Part shown: piece by piece, positions 1 through 8,078 of the stretch | How the letters are laid out: each line of letters opens with the position of its first letter | Position numbering within the stretch: the first letter of the stretch is position 1 | Origin: Muribaculaceae bacterium | Lineage (GTDB): Bacteria > Bacteroidota > Bacteroidia > Bacteroidales > Muribaculaceae | Direction: 5' to 3' | Assembly: GCA_022509065.1 (NCBI GenBank) | Contig: JAFLTY010000015.1 | Location: 1-48,855, forward strand | DNA: 48,855 nucleotides | Notes under the pieces: model-generated | Seen by the model: only the letters and a program-made list of their open reading frames with translations | The model's database searches: none | Told to the model about the DNA's origin: nothing | Translations under genes and position numbers: made by a program

Positions 1-8
1 TATACCAC

Positions 9-52
9 GGAGGGCAATCGGAACTGAGGAAGCCGATTGCCCTCCTTTTTTT
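9..52 (+). terminator. Intrinsic terminator of the gene upstream of the window
   Basis: A perfect 13-bp stem (9-21 pairs with 33-45) closes an 11-nt loop and is followed by seven T residues (46-52). It ends a + strand transcript that starts before the window and insulates the next gene. Confidence 0.93.
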
Positions 53-95
53 GTCAATGCCATACTTATCGCCGACTTTATACCGATAATTTTTG

Positions 96-103
96 TAACT
101 TTG
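96..103 (+). promoter_or_regulatory. Bacteroidetes-type -7 element
   Basis: TAACTTTG matches the TAnnTTTG -7 consensus of the Bacteroidetes primary sigma factor. It sits 23 bases before the ATG at 127. Only a weak -33 match (TTTA near 77) is present. Confidence 0.6.
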
Positions 104-126
104 CCTAAAATATACCCGAAGCCGAA

Positions 127-1113
127 ATGTTACAGTTAAAAATCAACCGATTCATCAACTCGTACGCCATGGTAGCCCTTGCCGGCATACTCATGCTCAT
201 CGGCGCCCGTTTGGCATTTCAACAGGGTGACATCTCATATTTCACTTTCGACCGCGGTATAGCCTTCCCTTCGGCAAACCTATGGATAACGTCGTCATGG
301 GTCACAATGGTAGCTAACACTGCTCTCATTCTCCTCACGGCTCTTGGTTGGATGGTGCTCATACGCCTGTTCAACCCATTCAGGGCGTTAACATCTCTAC
401 CCGCATCGTTTTTTCTCATAATGATGCTTTCGGTGCCCGACATGCTCGACCAACTTTACACCGGCTCTATACTCGCTGCTGTCATGCCTCTATGCCTGGG
501 ACTACTATGGTCATGCTTTGACAATGAGACAACATTACGGCGCATATTCCTCATCTTCGTCATACTGTCGGCACTCTCAATGACACAATACTGCTTTGCG
601 GTCTATATACCGATCTTTGTGGTAGGCTGCTTACAGATGAAGATCTTCTCGTTGCGCACACTGTCGGCCATCCTCCTCGGGGTGATTACACCATGGTGGA
701 TAGTCCTCGGCACCGGACTTGTCGATCTTTCCGATATCCATTTCCCCGAAACCGTAAACATGTTCCGCGTCTACGATACCGACGAGTTGTTCAGCACCCT
801 CGTGACCATCGGAGTCACTGTCTTGCTGTTAGTCATCGGCTGGTTCGCCAATTTCATGAACGTGCTTACCCTTAACGCCAATCTCCGTGCCTTCAACGGC
901 AGCATGTCGCTGGTGGGTGTGGTGACAATATTGGCTATGATTATTGATTTCACTAATGCGGCAGCATACCTCCCCACGCTGATGCTAATCGCCTCATACG
1001 AACTATCTTACATGGCTGGCATCAACAAGGGGCAACAGCGCTACATACCCGTCATTGTCATCATGTTGTTCTACCTTGGTGTCTTTGCTTACAGCCTGTT
1101 TGCCGCAGCATGA
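127..1113 (+). CDS. Polytopic inner-membrane protein of unknown function
   Basis: This 328-residue protein is almost entirely hydrophobic. Roughly ten membrane-spanning segments can be seen, from about residue 14 to the C-terminus, with short polar loops and no obvious catalytic motif. It resembles the small multi-pass membrane proteins of Bacteroidales known only by DUF names (DUF6427-like is possible), but I do not recognise it with certainty. A TAnnTTTG element lies just upstream. The ABC exporter gene starts 27 bases downstream with its own promoter inside the end of this gene, so the two may be partly co-transcribed. A role at the envelope is likely only from its membrane nature. Confidence 0.75.
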   Translation: MLQLKINRFINSYAMVALAGILMLIGARLAFQQGDISYFTFDRGIAFPSANLWITSSWVTMVANTALILLTALGWMVLIRLFNPFRALTSLPASFFLIMMLSVPDMLDQLYTGSILAAVMPLCLGLLWSCFDNETTLRRIFLIFVILSALSMTQYCFAVYIPIFVVGCLQMKIFSLRTLSAILLGVITPWWIVLGTGLVDLSDIHFPETVNMFRVYDTDELFSTLVTIGVTVLLLVIGWFANFMNVLTLNANLRAFNGSMSLVGVVTILAMIIDFTNAAAYLPTLMLIASYELSYMAGINKGQQRYIPVIVIMLFYLGVFAYSLFAAA

Positions 1114-1130
1114 CTTTTTTCGTACATTTG
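1099..1130 (+). promoter_or_regulatory. Full Bacteroidetes promoter for the ABC exporter gene
   Basis: TTTG (1099-1102), a 20-base spacer and TACATTTG (1123-1130) form a textbook Bacteroidetes promoter. The expected start site is within a few bases of the ATG at 1141, so the transcript should have almost no leader. The -33 box lies inside the end of the preceding gene. Confidence 0.75.
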
Positions 1131-1140
1131 TAAGTAATTT

Positions 1141-2979
1141 ATGAAAGACTTCTTCGCGTTGCTCCGCCGTTTCCTACCGCCGTATAAGAAATATCTGGTG
1201 TTGAATGTCATTTTCAACATCCTTTCGGCGTTCCTCACCCTATTCTCGTTCGCTCTCATCATACCCATCCTTGAAATGCTGTTCAAGGTCAACGAGGTTC
1301 ATTATGCCTATATGTCGCTGGCCGACGGCTCGTTTAAAGACGTATTGGTCAACAACTTCTACTATTACGTACAGTCTGCCATCCAGTCAATGGGAGCTTC
1401 GGCCACTCTCGCGTTGCTCGCGGGAGCGCTCATCGTCATGACGGCTTTGAAAACAGGAACATCCTATCTGGCTTCGTATTATATCATACCGTTGCGTAGC
1501 GGCGTGGTTCGCGATATCCGCAACATGGTGTATGACAAGATAACACGTCTGCCCATAGGATTCTTCACCAACGAGCGCAAGGGTGATGTCATGGCACGCA
1601 TGACAGGCGATGTCGCCGAGATTGAAAGCTCCGTAATGGCTTCTATCGACATGATGTTCAAAAACCCCGTCATGATAGTGGTTTGTCTGGCCATGATGGT
1701 CGCCGTATCATGGCAACTCACTCTTTTCGTCCTTGTCCTTCTCCCTATCGCCGGATACTTCATGGGCAAAGTGGGCAAACGTCTCAAAAGAACGTCTTTC
1801 GAAGCTCAGACACAGTGGGGTGTCCTCATGTCTAACATCGAGGAAACTCTCGGTGGCCTGCGTATCATCAAAGCCTTTACGGCCGAAGACAAAGTGCGCC
1901 GTCGTTTCGGCCGCGAAAACGAAGAATTCTACCGGCTGGCAAACCGTGTACAGCGCCGCCAGCAACTCGCCCATCCTATGAGCGAATTCTTGGGAACGGT
2001 AGCAATCGCCATAGTCCTATGGTTCGGAGGTTCTCTTATCCTGGGGGGCTATTCGTCACTGACAGCTGCCGCTTTCATATACTATATGATCATCTTCTAC
2101 TCGATCATCAACCCGGCCAAAGACCTATCCAAAGCGGCTTACGCCATTCAGAAAGGGCTTGCTTCGATGCAACGCATCGATGTCATTCTTAACGCCGAAA
2201 ATCCAATCAAGGACCCCCACCCCGACAAAGCCAAGTCGCTTGTCGGAGTCAGTTCGCCGTCAATACGCTTCGAAAACGTCTCTTTCAGCTATGGCGACAA
2301 CGAAGTGCTTCACGACATCACCCTCGATATACCTGCCGGTGCCACTGTGGCTCTGGTCGGACAGTCCGGGTCGGGCAAATCCACATTGGCCGACTTGGTG
2401 CCGCGTTTCCGTGACGTGGACAGCGGACGAATCACCATCGACGGCATAGACATACGCGACATGCGCATTCATGACCTCAGAAGCCTTATGGGCAATGTCA
2501 ACCAGGAAGCCATTCTGTTCAACGACACGATACGCTACAACATAGCGTTCGGTGTCGACAACGCCTCGGACGACGACATTGAAAAGGCCGCGCGCATTGC
2601 CAACGCCACCGGATTCATAGAACAGACCGAACAAGGCTATCAAACTAACATAGGCGACCGAGGCTGTCGGTTGTCAGGCGGCCAGCGACAGCGGCTCTCT
2701 ATAGCTCGCGCTATACTTAAAAATCCGGCCATACTCATTCTCGACGAGGCCACTTCAGCACTCGACAGCGAAAGCGAACATCTCGTGCAACAGGCTCTCG
2801 ACCGTCTTATGGCCGACCGAACTACCTTGGTCATAGCCCATCGCCTATCTACAATACGCAACGCCGACCTTATTTGCGTGCTCCACGAGGGTCGAATTGT
2901 CGAACGAGGATCGCACGAAGACCTCATATCTCTTAACGGCTACTATAAACGTCTTGTCGACATGCAGAACATGAACTAA
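1141..2979 (+). CDS. MsbA-like ABC exporter, fused permease and ATPase
   Basis: A 612-residue half-transporter that should work as a homodimer in the inner membrane. An N-terminal six-helix type-1 exporter domain occupies about 15-340 and an ATPase domain about 374-600. Visible ATPase motifs are Walker A GQSGSGKST (407-415), Q-loop Gln455, signature LSGGQ (511-515), Walker B ILILDEATSALD (531-542) and switch His567. Length and order fit MsbA/lipid A flippase-type exporters, but exporters of peptides or drugs share this layout, so the substrate is open. It is followed after 18 bases by queF and may be transcribed with queF-queC-dgt, with no evident functional link to queuosine. The ATG at 1141 is fixed by the promoter just upstream. 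Confidence 0.93.
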   Translation: MKDFFALLRRFLPPYKKYLVLNVIFNILSAFLTLFSFALIIPILEMLFKVNEVHYAYMSLADGSFKDVLVNNFYYYVQSAIQSMGASATLALLAGALIVMTALKTGTSYLASYYIIPLRSGVVRDIRNMVYDKITRLPIGFFTNERKGDVMARMTGDVAEIESSVMASIDMMFKNPVMIVVCLAMMVAVSWQLTLFVLVLLPIAGYFMGKVGKRLKRTSFEAQTQWGVLMSNIEETLGGLRIIKAFTAEDKVRRRFGRENEEFYRLANRVQRRQQLAHPMSEFLGTVAIAIVLWFGGSLILGGYSSLTAAAFIYYMIIFYSIINPAKDLSKAAYAIQKGLASMQRIDVILNAENPIKDPHPDKAKSLVGVSSPSIRFENVSFSYGDNEVLHDITLDIPAGATVALVGQSGSGKSTLADLVPRFRDVDSGRITIDGIDIRDMRIHDLRSLMGNVNQEAILFNDTIRYNIAFGVDNASDDDIEKAARIANATGFIEQTEQGYQTNIGDRGCRLSGGQRQRLSIARAILKNPAILILDEATSALDSESEHLVQQALDRLMADRTTLVIAHRLSTIRNADLICVLHEGRIVERGSHEDLISLNGYYKRLVDMQNMN

Positions 2980-2997
2980 AAACCAAAATACCCGCTT

Positions 2998-3471
2998 ATG
3001 CCACGCTCAGATTCCGAAATGCCCCAAGTCACATTGCTTGGCAACAACAACACCAAATATCCCACGCAGTATGCCCCGGAGGTGCTCGAGACTTTTGTCA
3101 ACAAGCACCCCGACAACGAATACCTCGTCACTTTCACCTGCCCGGAGTTTACTTCTCTTTGTCCCAAAACAGGTCAGCCCGATTTTGCACGGATTATTAT
3201 CAATTACATACCCCGCGAAAAAATGGTCGAGAGCAAAAGCCTCAAGCTATACCTGTTCTCGTTTCGCAACCACGGCGATTTTCACGAGGACTGCGTCAAC
3301 ATCATCATGAAAGACCTGGTGCGCCTCATGGAGCCGCGTTACCTCGAAGTCATAGGGCGATTCACCCCTCGCGGCGGCATATCCATCATACCGTTTGCCA
3401 ATTACGGCGACAGCGAACACCAGGAACTGGTGAAACAACGTCTGGCGGCCTCATTCCCCAACGATTTTTAA
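2998..3471 (+). CDS. queF: NADPH-dependent 7-cyano-7-deazaguanine reductase
   Basis: QueF reduces the nitrile preQ0 to preQ1, the base later inserted into tRNA during queuosine synthesis. The 157-residue protein has the short, unimodular QueF layout. The nucleophilic Cys55 lies in the [12 protein letters not shown] block with Asp62 as proton donor, the family signature [12 protein letters not shown] begins at 78, and His96-Glu97 complete the substrate site. It lies 18 bases after the ABC exporter gene and 19 bases before queC, whose product makes its substrate. queD and queE are not in the window. Its presence shows that the preQ0 made here is destined for preQ1/queuosine rather than kept as preQ0. 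Confidence 0.97.
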   Translation: MPRSDSEMPQVTLLGNNNTKYPTQYAPEVLETFVNKHPDNEYLVTFTCPEFTSLCPKTGQPDFARIIINYIPREKMVESKSLKLYLFSFRNHGDFHEDCVNIIMKDLVRLMEPRYLEVIGRFTPRGGISIIPFANYGDSEHQELVKQRLAASFPNDF

Positions 3472-3490
3472 CTACACTAACAACATACCC

Positions 3491-4156
3491 ATGGCTAAAA
3501 ATTCGCTTATCATTCTTTCCGGCGGCATGGACTCTGTCACCATGCTTTACGAGTATGCGTCGTCTATCGAGATGGCTGTGTCGTTCAACTATGGTTCCAA
3601 CCACAACGAGCGCGAGTTACGGTGGGCAGCCTACCACTGCCAACAACTCGGCGTCGAACACCTCGTCATCGACCTGTCATTCATCAACCAATACTTCCAT
3701 TCGTCGCTCCTCGAAGGTGCCGATGCCATTCCGGAAGGCGATTATGACTTCGACAACATGAAATCGACCGTTGTTCCTTTCCGCAACGGCATCATGCTGG
3801 CAGCGGCCGCAGGGCTGGCCGAAAGCCATGGGCTAACACGGGTCATGATAGCCAACCATGCCGGCGACCACGCAATATACCCCGACTGTCGCGCCTCTTT
3901 CATCAAAGCCATGGCTACCGCCATCCACGAAGGCACTTACGAGCACATCATGCTATACGCGCCTTATACTCTGCTGACAAAAGCGCAGATAGCCGAACGC
4001 GGCAAACGACTTGCCATCGACTACACCACAACTTACTCGTGCTATAAAGGGGGCGAGAAACACTGTGGCAAGTGTGGTACTTGCATAGAGCGTCACCAGG
4101 CGCTTGTGCAGGCCGGCATAGACGACCCGACAGAATATGAAGACCATGAATTCTGA
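3491..4156 (+). CDS. queC: 7-cyano-7-deazaguanine synthase
   Basis: QueC converts 7-carboxy-7-deazaguanine to preQ0 using ATP and ammonia. The 221-residue protein has the PP-loop ATP-binding motif SGGMDS at 10-15 and a C-terminal zinc site of four cysteines (184, 192, 195, 198) in the pattern C-x7-C-x2-C-x2-C. This length is normal for the family. It follows queF closely, and its last 20 bases overlap the start of the dGTPase gene in another frame, which suggests translational coupling. Confidence 0.97.
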   Translation: MAKNSLIILSGGMDSVTMLYEYASSIEMAVSFNYGSNHNERELRWAAYHCQQLGVEHLVIDLSFINQYFHSSLLEGADAIPEGDYDFDNMKSTVVPFRNGIMLAAAAGLAESHGLTRVMIANHAGDHAIYPDCRASFIKAMATAIHEGTYEHIMLYAPYTLLTKAQIAERGKRLAIDYTTTYSCYKGGEKHCGKCGTCIERHQALVQAGIDDPTEYEDHEF

Positions 4157-5522
4157 CAAGATGACAAACACAGGACGGCCGGCTATGGAATGGCCTAAGC
4201 TAATCAACGACACGAGATTCGGCCTTGAGGACTACGCCGACCCCAAACGCGGATATGCCCGTACCGACTTTCGACGCGACTACGACAGGCTGGTGTTCTC
4301 ATCGCCTTTTCGGCGTCTGCAGAACAAGACGCAGGTTTTCCCCCTGCCGGGAAGCGTGTTCGTGCATAACCGGCTGACGCATTCGCTCGAAGTGTCATCG
4401 GTGGGCAAATCGCTTGCCGACGAGGTAGCCGCGTTGCTCCGCCAGAAATACGGCGACCGCGAATGGGCTGACATTTTCTATCATTTTGGCGACATAGTGG
4501 CAGCGGCTTGTCTGGCTCATGACCTGGGCAATCCACCTTTTGGGCATAGCGGAGAGAAAGCAATTTCGACATACTTCAGTGAAGGCGCCGGTAACCAATT
4601 GCGTCACTTCTATACCGACGAGCAATGGTCCGACCTGACTCACTTTGAAGGTAACGCCAACACATTCCGCACCCTCACCCACACTTTTAAGGGTCGACGG
4701 CGCGGAGGTTTCGCCATGACCTACACCATGCTGGCCTCGATAGTGAAGTATCCTTACCAGTCGGTATTGTCCGGCGACAAAGGGAAGTTCGGATTCTTCG
4801 AGGCTGAAAAAGCCGACTTCCGAAAGATTTTCGACACCCTTGGCATTTTGCGCCTGTCGGACAACCCGGTGAAGTACGCGCGTCACCCCTTGGTATATAT
4901 AGTCGAAGCCGCCGACGATATATGTTATGAAGTGATGGATCTCGAAGACGCCCACAAGCTGAAGATACTGACCACCGATACGGTGATAGACACCCTTATG
5001 GATTACTTCTCGGACGACAACAACCGGATGGAACGCATGAAAGAAACCATGAGTCGTGTCGACGACCCCAACGAAAAAATCAGCTACCTTCGTTCGTGCG
5101 TTGTAGGCAAGCTGGTGGAGTGTTGCGCCCATGCTTTCGTCGACAACGAAACAGCCATCCTCGAAGGTCGTTTTGACGGCTCGTTGCTTGACAATATCGC
5201 CGAGACTCAGCACCGCGCCTATCGCCGCACTGCCGAGCTGTCATGGCGCAAAATATACACTGCTCCCGATGTTGTCGATGTCGAGCTGGCCGGTAACCGC
5301 ATCATCACATACCTTATGGACAAACTGATGCACGCCGTCATCAATCCCGAGCTAAACTACTCGCGTCTTTTGCTTTCGCGAATACCGACTCAGTACGACA
5401 CCGCAAACCCCGACATTTACGAACGCACCCTGGCCGTCCTGGACCACCTGTCAGCCATGACCGACGTTTATGCCCTTGACCTCTACCGCAAACTCAACGG
5501 CATGTCCCTCCCGGCCGTCTAA
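4137..5522 (+). CDS. dgt: Deoxyguanosinetriphosphate triphosphohydrolase (HD domain)
   Basis: The product should hydrolyse dGTP to deoxyguanosine and triphosphate, helping to control dNTP pools. Its 461 residues hold the HD-superfamily metal site: the RLTHSLEV block with His82, the His128-Asp129 pair in CLAHDLGNPPFGHSGE, then His137 and Glu140. The conserved N-terminal block YARTDFRRDYDRLVFSSPFRR is typical of the family. The ATG at 4137 overlaps queC by 20 bases; in-frame ATGs at 4146, 4161 and 4185 are alternatives and the first few residues look unconserved. It is the last gene of the preceding cluster, with no terminator hairpin visible before 5617. Confidence 0.93.
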   Translation: MKTMNSDKMTNTGRPAMEWPKLINDTRFGLEDYADPKRGYARTDFRRDYDRLVFSSPFRRLQNKTQVFPLPGSVFVHNRLTHSLEVSSVGKSLADEVAALLRQKYGDREWADIFYHFGDIVAAACLAHDLGNPPFGHSGEKAISTYFSEGAGNQLRHFYTDEQWSDLTHFEGNANTFRTLTHTFKGRRRGGFAMTYTMLASIVKYPYQSVLSGDKGKFGFFEAEKADFRKIFDTLGILRLSDNPVKYARHPLVYIVEAADDICYEVMDLEDAHKLKILTTDTVIDTLMDYFSDDNNRMERMKETMSRVDDPNEKISYLRSCVVGKLVECCAHAFVDNETAILEGRFDGSLLDNIAETQHRAYRRTAELSWRKIYTAPDVVDVELAGNRIITYLMDKLMHAVINPELNYSRLLLSRIPTQYDTANPDIYERTLAVLDHLSAMTDVYALDLYRKLNGMSLPAV

Positions 5523-5616
5523 TCCCGACTCCTCGATTACCCGTTATCTGACATAACCCCTACTTTCGCTCAATTGACAGACTATTGATTTACAACGCTT
5601 TAATCGTTACTATTCC

Positions 5617-7353
5617 TTGACACACTTTTCCCGACCGCTATTCTATCTTATCGCTCTGGTGTGCATAGCGACCTTTACGTCGTGTGACGAGTCTGTCAAT
5701 ATGCGCTATCTGCGCAACGCCGATGCCATCATGGAAGACGACCCCTACGCGGCTCTGGACACCTTAGGCAATATCAAACGCAACACACTGACTGCCAACG
5801 AAGAAGCATACTACGCGTTGCTGTACACCCAGGGACAGATAAAGACATGGATAACAGTCGACTCTGACACCCTTGTCAATATTGCTTACAGCCATTATCG
5901 TGACAAGGAAAGTGGTGACCTGGGAATCAGAGCAAACTTCTATAAAGCCAAAGTGAGCTACAACGCCGGACTTCTTCAACAGGCCATGAAGGAAGTCCTC
6001 AATGCCTACGAAATGGCTAAATCAAACCAAAACCCCTATTGGATAGCACGTTCGGCCGAACTCATCAGCGACATCTATGATAAATCATACAAATTTCATG
6101 ACGCTGAGTTATATACAAAAGAAGTCATTACAAATTACGGTTTGGCCGATAAACCTATCAATCAAAAATATGCAATAGTAGATTTAGCTGTATTGTATTT
6201 AAATCAACATAATTTTCAGATGGGCATGACAATTTTAGATAGCTTATATAATGCCTGTAATAATACAAATCCTATAGATAGTAATATTATAAGTTATTTA
6301 TATAAGCCATATATAGATGCCCTAATAATCGAGGGGAAATTCGAAAAATTGAATGATGTTCTTATAACAGATTCTAACGACGATTTTGGAGATGTGCTAT
6401 TGGAAAGTTATATAGCAAAAGTAAAACACGAATATAATAGATCTAACGATCTCATTTCTAAGGCTCTATTATTAGCTAAAACTGATGAAGACAGTTTACA
6501 TGTTTTATATGCTAAATATCAAAATATAAAATCCAGGGAAGGTAATATTAAACTTACAAGTCTTTCCGACTCAATCATAAAAATGCAAGGTGAAATTGCA
6601 GAAAAATTTCTTCAAGAATCAGTTAGCGCAGCAAAATCTGATTTCTATTCAGAAAAAACAATTAATCTTAAAGCCAGAACAAAAGAACTCACTATATATA
6701 TAATTTTCGGTTCTATAACAGTAATTTTAATATTTATTATAATTCTTATCCTTCACCAGCTGAGAATTAAAGCCAAAAGAGCTAAATTAGAAACTGCTAT
6801 TGCTTCTTTAAGTGTAGCACTTCAGACTGTGAAAGATATTTCATTCGAAAATAAGGGTTTAAATAATCGATTAACCGATGAGTTAAATAAAAGTGCGGAA
6901 TTAGCTGAACGACTGAACCACGCGACTCTTACACAACAGAATAACAGCGCCCTAATAAACATATTATTTAAAGAACGTTGGACAGGTTTTGATATACTGT
7001 GTAGGGAATATTTCGAAAAAGATGATTCGGATAAAGACAGGAAAATTATTCTTCTAAATATAAAAAATGAATTAGGCAAGTTCTGTAACAAGAAAAACCT
7101 TGAATACATCGAGAGTGAGGTTAATAAATATAAGAGTGACATAATGTTACACCTAAGAGCCGAATGTACTTTTATGGATGAAGAAGATTTTAAATTTATG
7201 ACTTTATTATACGCCGGTTTTACTTCCAAAGCGGTTTGTTATATAATGGGGTACAAATACAAATATTTTTATCTTAAAAAATCTAGGTTGATTAAACGTA
7301 TAAATACAATTAATCCACCTCATAAAGAGCTTTTCTTAGACTCCATCAAATAA
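5617..7353 (+). CDS. TPR lipoprotein with one membrane helix and a C-terminal HTH-like domain (probable regulator)
   Basis: A 578-residue protein starting at TTG (no ATG is available before residue 24). It has a signal peptide with a lipobox-like cysteine at 23, TPR-like helices at about 30-320, one strong membrane helix at 359-380, a coiled-coil stretch (about 384-440) and a C-terminal domain (about 520-565) with a LuxR-like helix-turn-helix look: FKFMTLLYAGFTSKAV followed by a basic helix ending KKSRLIKRI. This layout is common in Bacteroidales as membrane-anchored regulators (DUF6377-like), with the TPR part outside and the HTH in the cytoplasm. Base composition changes sharply near 6070: the first 450 bases look like neighbouring core genes, the rest is very AT-rich. 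It precedes the DUF3244-like and C25 protease genes and may control them; that is inference. Confidence 0.78.
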   Translation: MTHFSRPLFYLIALVCIATFTSCDESVNMRYLRNADAIMEDDPYAALDTLGNIKRNTLTANEEAYYALLYTQGQIKTWITVDSDTLVNIAYSHYRDKESGDLGIRANFYKAKVSYNAGLLQQAMKEVLNAYEMAKSNQNPYWIARSAELISDIYDKSYKFHDAELYTKEVITNYGLADKPINQKYAIVDLAVLYLNQHNFQMGMTILDSLYNACNNTNPIDSNIISYLYKPYIDALIIEGKFEKLNDVLITDSNDDFGDVLLESYIAKVKHEYNRSNDLISKALLLAKTDEDSLHVLYAKYQNIKSREGNIKLTSLSDSIIKMQGEIAEKFLQESVSAAKSDFYSEKTINLKARTKELTIYIIFGSITVILIFIIILILHQLRIKAKRAKLETAIASLSVALQTVKDISFENKGLNNRLTDELNKSAELAERLNHATLTQQNNSALINILFKERWTGFDILCREYFEKDDSDKDRKIILLNIKNELGKFCNKKNLEYIESEVNKYKSDIMLHLRAECTFMDEEDFKFMTLLYAGFTSKAVCYIMGYKYKYFYLKKSRLIKRINTINPPHKELFLDSIK

Positions 7354-7393
7354 CTATCTTCACTTAATCTTTTACTTCTCATTACATTTATAC

Positions 7394-7422
7394 TGACCCT
7401 ATGAACCAAATTTATAGGGTCA
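7394..7422 (+). terminator. Hairpin after the TPR regulator gene
   Basis: A perfect 9-bp stem (7394-7402 with 7414-7422) with an 11-nt loop lies 41 bases after the stop codon. No T-run follows, so termination is possible but not certain. Confidence 0.45.
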
Positions 7423-7440
7423 ATTATCGACATTATCTGA

Positions 7441-7514
7441 TGTGAGGCAAAATATTTCGTCAGACTTAATATAATAGACTAATAATATGAATGTTATCAT
7501 TCATTGTGAGGCAA
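7441..7514. repeat. Direct repeats flanking a palindrome in the promoter region of the protease cluster
   Basis: TGTGAGGCAA occurs at 7441-7450 and again at 7505-7514. Immediately before the second copy lies the palindrome ATGAATG-TTAT-CATTCAT (7487-7504). All lie 40 to 115 bases upstream of the -7 box at 7556, a usual place for activator or repressor sites. Confidence 0.6.
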
Positions 7515-7555
7515 TAAATAATTCATTGTTTTTCGTTTTAAACATACACATTTTC

Positions 7556-7563
7556 TAACTTTG
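7556..7563 (+). promoter_or_regulatory. -7 element for the DUF3244-like/C25 protease genes
   Basis: TAACTTTG fits TAnnTTTG exactly; a weak -33 (TTCG, 7532-7535) lies 20 bases upstream. Because this box covers the TTG at 7561, translation must begin later, at the ATG at 7603. Confidence 0.65.
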
Positions 7564-7602
7564 AAACGAAATTTAATCTATGTATCATTAAACTTAACCT
7601 TT

Positions 7603-7998
7603 ATGAAATTGAAAGTCCTATTATCAAAACTAGTCCTTCTTATCCAATTTTTTTTGTTAAATCCAGTTATCCTTACTGCACAACAACCCGGAGATGATGA
7701 GGGCACAATAATACCCGTTAAAAAAATTGGAGAGGATTATAAGAAACATCGACCCAACTCGCCATCTACACAATTTATCGTGTGTTATTACAACAATGGT
7801 GTAATCAGCCTGTCGTTCTCTGAATCGGAGGGTCAATGTCGGGGTTCGGTCGCTAATCTCACAACGGGAAACTATCAGCTTATCACATTTGACTCGTCTG
7901 ACCTCAATGTCGATATAGAAACAGGAGCCCTTATCGACTTCTCAATCGAATTCACCACTTCCCACGGAAACACCTACTCCGGCTCAACCACAAACTAA
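7603..7998 (+). CDS. Small exported protein, DUF3244-like
   Basis: A 131-residue protein with a clear signal peptide (hydrophobic to about residue 26, cleavage probable at TAQ-Q). The mature part, about 105 residues, has alternating beta-strand pattern (FIVCYYNNGVISLSF, then YQLITFDSS, then IDFSIEFTTS), which matches the small secreted DUF3244 family of Bacteroidales. The ATG at 7603 was chosen because an upstream in-frame TTG at 7561 falls within the promoter. It lies 80 bases before the C25 protease gene and is probably in the same transcript. Small secreted beta-proteins beside secreted cysteine proteases can be protease inhibitors or chaperones; here that is only an inference from position. 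The first half of the gene is AT-rich, the second half is not. Confidence 0.7.
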   Translation: MKLKVLLSKLVLLIQFFLLNPVILTAQQPGDDEGTIIPVKKIGEDYKKHRPNSPSTQFIVCYYNNGVISLSFSESEGQCRGSVANLTTGNYQLITFDSSDLNVDIETGALIDFSIEFTTSHGNTYSGSTTN

Positions 7999-8078
7999 AC
8001 TCTAATCCAATTACTTTATATACCTTCCTGGGAAACAAATAACTGAAAACACAAAATCATAATAACTTAATACATACC

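Noticed and set aside
3159-3761. 200-codon open frame across queF and queC
   Set aside because: Out of frame with two clear enzymes; its product is low-complexity and basic, typical of a shadow frame.
2998-4156. queF and queC as part of a 7-deazaguanine DNA-modification defence system
   Set aside because: No dpdA-like transglycosylase or other dpd genes are nearby, and QueF reduces preQ0 to preQ1, which points to tRNA queuosine.
4395-5213. Long open frame on the minus strand within dgt
   Set aside because: It is the mirror of a strongly conserved enzyme, has no recognisable motifs and no promoter.
7561-7602. TTG at 7561 as the start of the DUF3244-like gene
   Set aside because: It overlaps the TAACTTTG promoter box; the ATG at 7603 gives a clean signal peptide.
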